A stretch of 6,626 bases of DNA. It comes from SYHX01 sp049317645 (GTDB taxonomy: Bacteria > Bacteroidota > Bacteroidia > UBA7662). Made by a program: the position numbers and the translations under genes. A model generated the notes under the pieces. It did no database searches. It was not told the origin of the DNA and worked only from the letters and a program-made list of their open reading frames with translations. Positions within the stretch are counted from its first letter, which is position 1, and every line of letters begins with the position of its first letter. The DNA lies in assembly GCA_049317645.1 (NCBI GenBank), contig JBMOHV010000081.1:1-6626 (forward strand), read 5' to 3'. Positions 6,163 to 6,626 of this stretch are shown in pieces.

Positions 6163-6626
6163 CTAATCCTTAATGAGGTAAGGGGTTTGACCATCCGTGA
6201 CCACCACCTTGGCATTGGGAGATTTGGCCAATTCAGTAAAAGCCTCTATACTCCTTAATTTCAAAATGTTATCCGTTAACCCCTCCGATAGAATTTTCTG
6301 CGCATCCCGGGTTCCATTGGCCTCGATGATTTTTCGCTCCGCTTCCAGTCTTTCTCTTTTGAGAACAAATTCCATGCGCATGGCTTCTTGCTCTGCTTGT
6401 AGCTTTTGTTCGATCGAAGAGGCCAAGCCGAGAGGGAGTTGAATGCTTTTCATAAGCACCGCCGTAATATCAATGCCTTGGGGGGATAGCACCTCGTTCA
6501 TTCGCATTTGAATGGCTTTCTCGATATCCGAACGCATGCCAGAGTGCATGTCTTTGGCCAGGTATTGAGCACAGATATCGGCCGAAGCAGATCGAAAGAC
6601 ATTGGAAATAATTACCCTAAACTCCA
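6163..6626 (-). CDS. SPFH/Band 7 (prohibitin-like) protein, C-terminal part; gene runs off the right edge
   Basis: 153 codons are visible, reading in from the right edge as EFRVIISNVFRSASADICAQ and ending TPYLIKD. The first part matches the end of an SPFH/prohibitin domain (RSASADICAQYLAKDMHSGM, then IEKAIQMRMNEVLSPQGIDI). LMKSIQLPLGLASSIEQKLQ and a long charged helix rich in Glu, Arg and Ala (about residues 85-125) follow, the coiled coil through which these proteins oligomerise. The ending AKSPNAKVVVTDGQTPYLI is typical of prohibitin-type members. Such proteins form large membrane-bound rings or scaffolds that organise lipid domains and influence membrane proteases such as FtsH; the function here is inferred from family only. 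The N-terminal membrane anchor lies outside the window. It converges with the outer-membrane gene. Confidence 0.92.
   Translation of the reverse strand, partial: EFRVIISNVFRSASADICAQYLAKDMHSGMRSDIEKAIQMRMNEVLSPQGIDITAVLMKSIQLPLGLASSIEQKLQAEQEAMRMEFVLKRERLEAERKIIEANGTRDAQKILSEGLTDNILKLRSIEAFTELAKSPNAKVVVTDGQTPYLIKD

Overview
The window looks like ordinary chromosome from a member of the Bacteroidota with fairly GC-rich genes. Three things support this. The minus-strand gene in the middle is a CarboxypepD_reg-like secreted protein of a type common in that phylum. Two upstream regions carry perfect matches to the Bacteroidota promoter -7 element TAnnTTTG. None of the five starts I place with fair or good support (ruvX, def, recA, the small ORF, the outer-membrane gene) has a GGAGG-type Shine-Dalgarno sequence. 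No mobile element, CRISPR array, tRNA or rRNA was seen.

Left third (1-3209, + strand): the 3' three quarters of uvrA (nucleotide excision repair), then ruvX/yqgF (RuvC-fold nuclease / pre-16S rRNA processing), then def (peptide deformylase). The spacing is tight, with 16 nt between uvrA and ruvX and a 4-nt ATGA overlap between ruvX and def, so the three are probably one transcript. uvrA runs off the left edge in a 12-bp tandem repeat that encodes Ser-Pro-Ser-Lys units.

Middle (3210-4346): a short convergent junction with a 14-bp duplication over the def stop, then a secreted CarboxypepD_reg-like protein on the minus strand. A compact regulatory region lies upstream of it. It holds a perfect -7 box for the minus gene, a weaker one facing right, and an imperfect 21-bp palindrome between them. 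To the right is a 76-codon small ORF of unknown function that leads into recA.

Right third (4347-6626): recA, complete and canonical. It is followed by two hairpins without T-runs and an AT-rich promoter region with a perfect 9+9 bp palindrome. Next is a small secreted protein that is probably an outer-membrane beta-barrel, followed by a strong intrinsic terminator. Facing it from the right edge is the C-terminal part of an SPFH/prohibitin-family protein.

Together the window holds DNA repair (uvrA, recA, and ruvX if it acts as a nuclease), translation housekeeping (def, ruvX) and envelope genes. I see no convincing novel multi-gene system. The items most worth a second look are the small ORF upstream of recA, the two operator-like palindromes, and the repeat insertion in UvrA.
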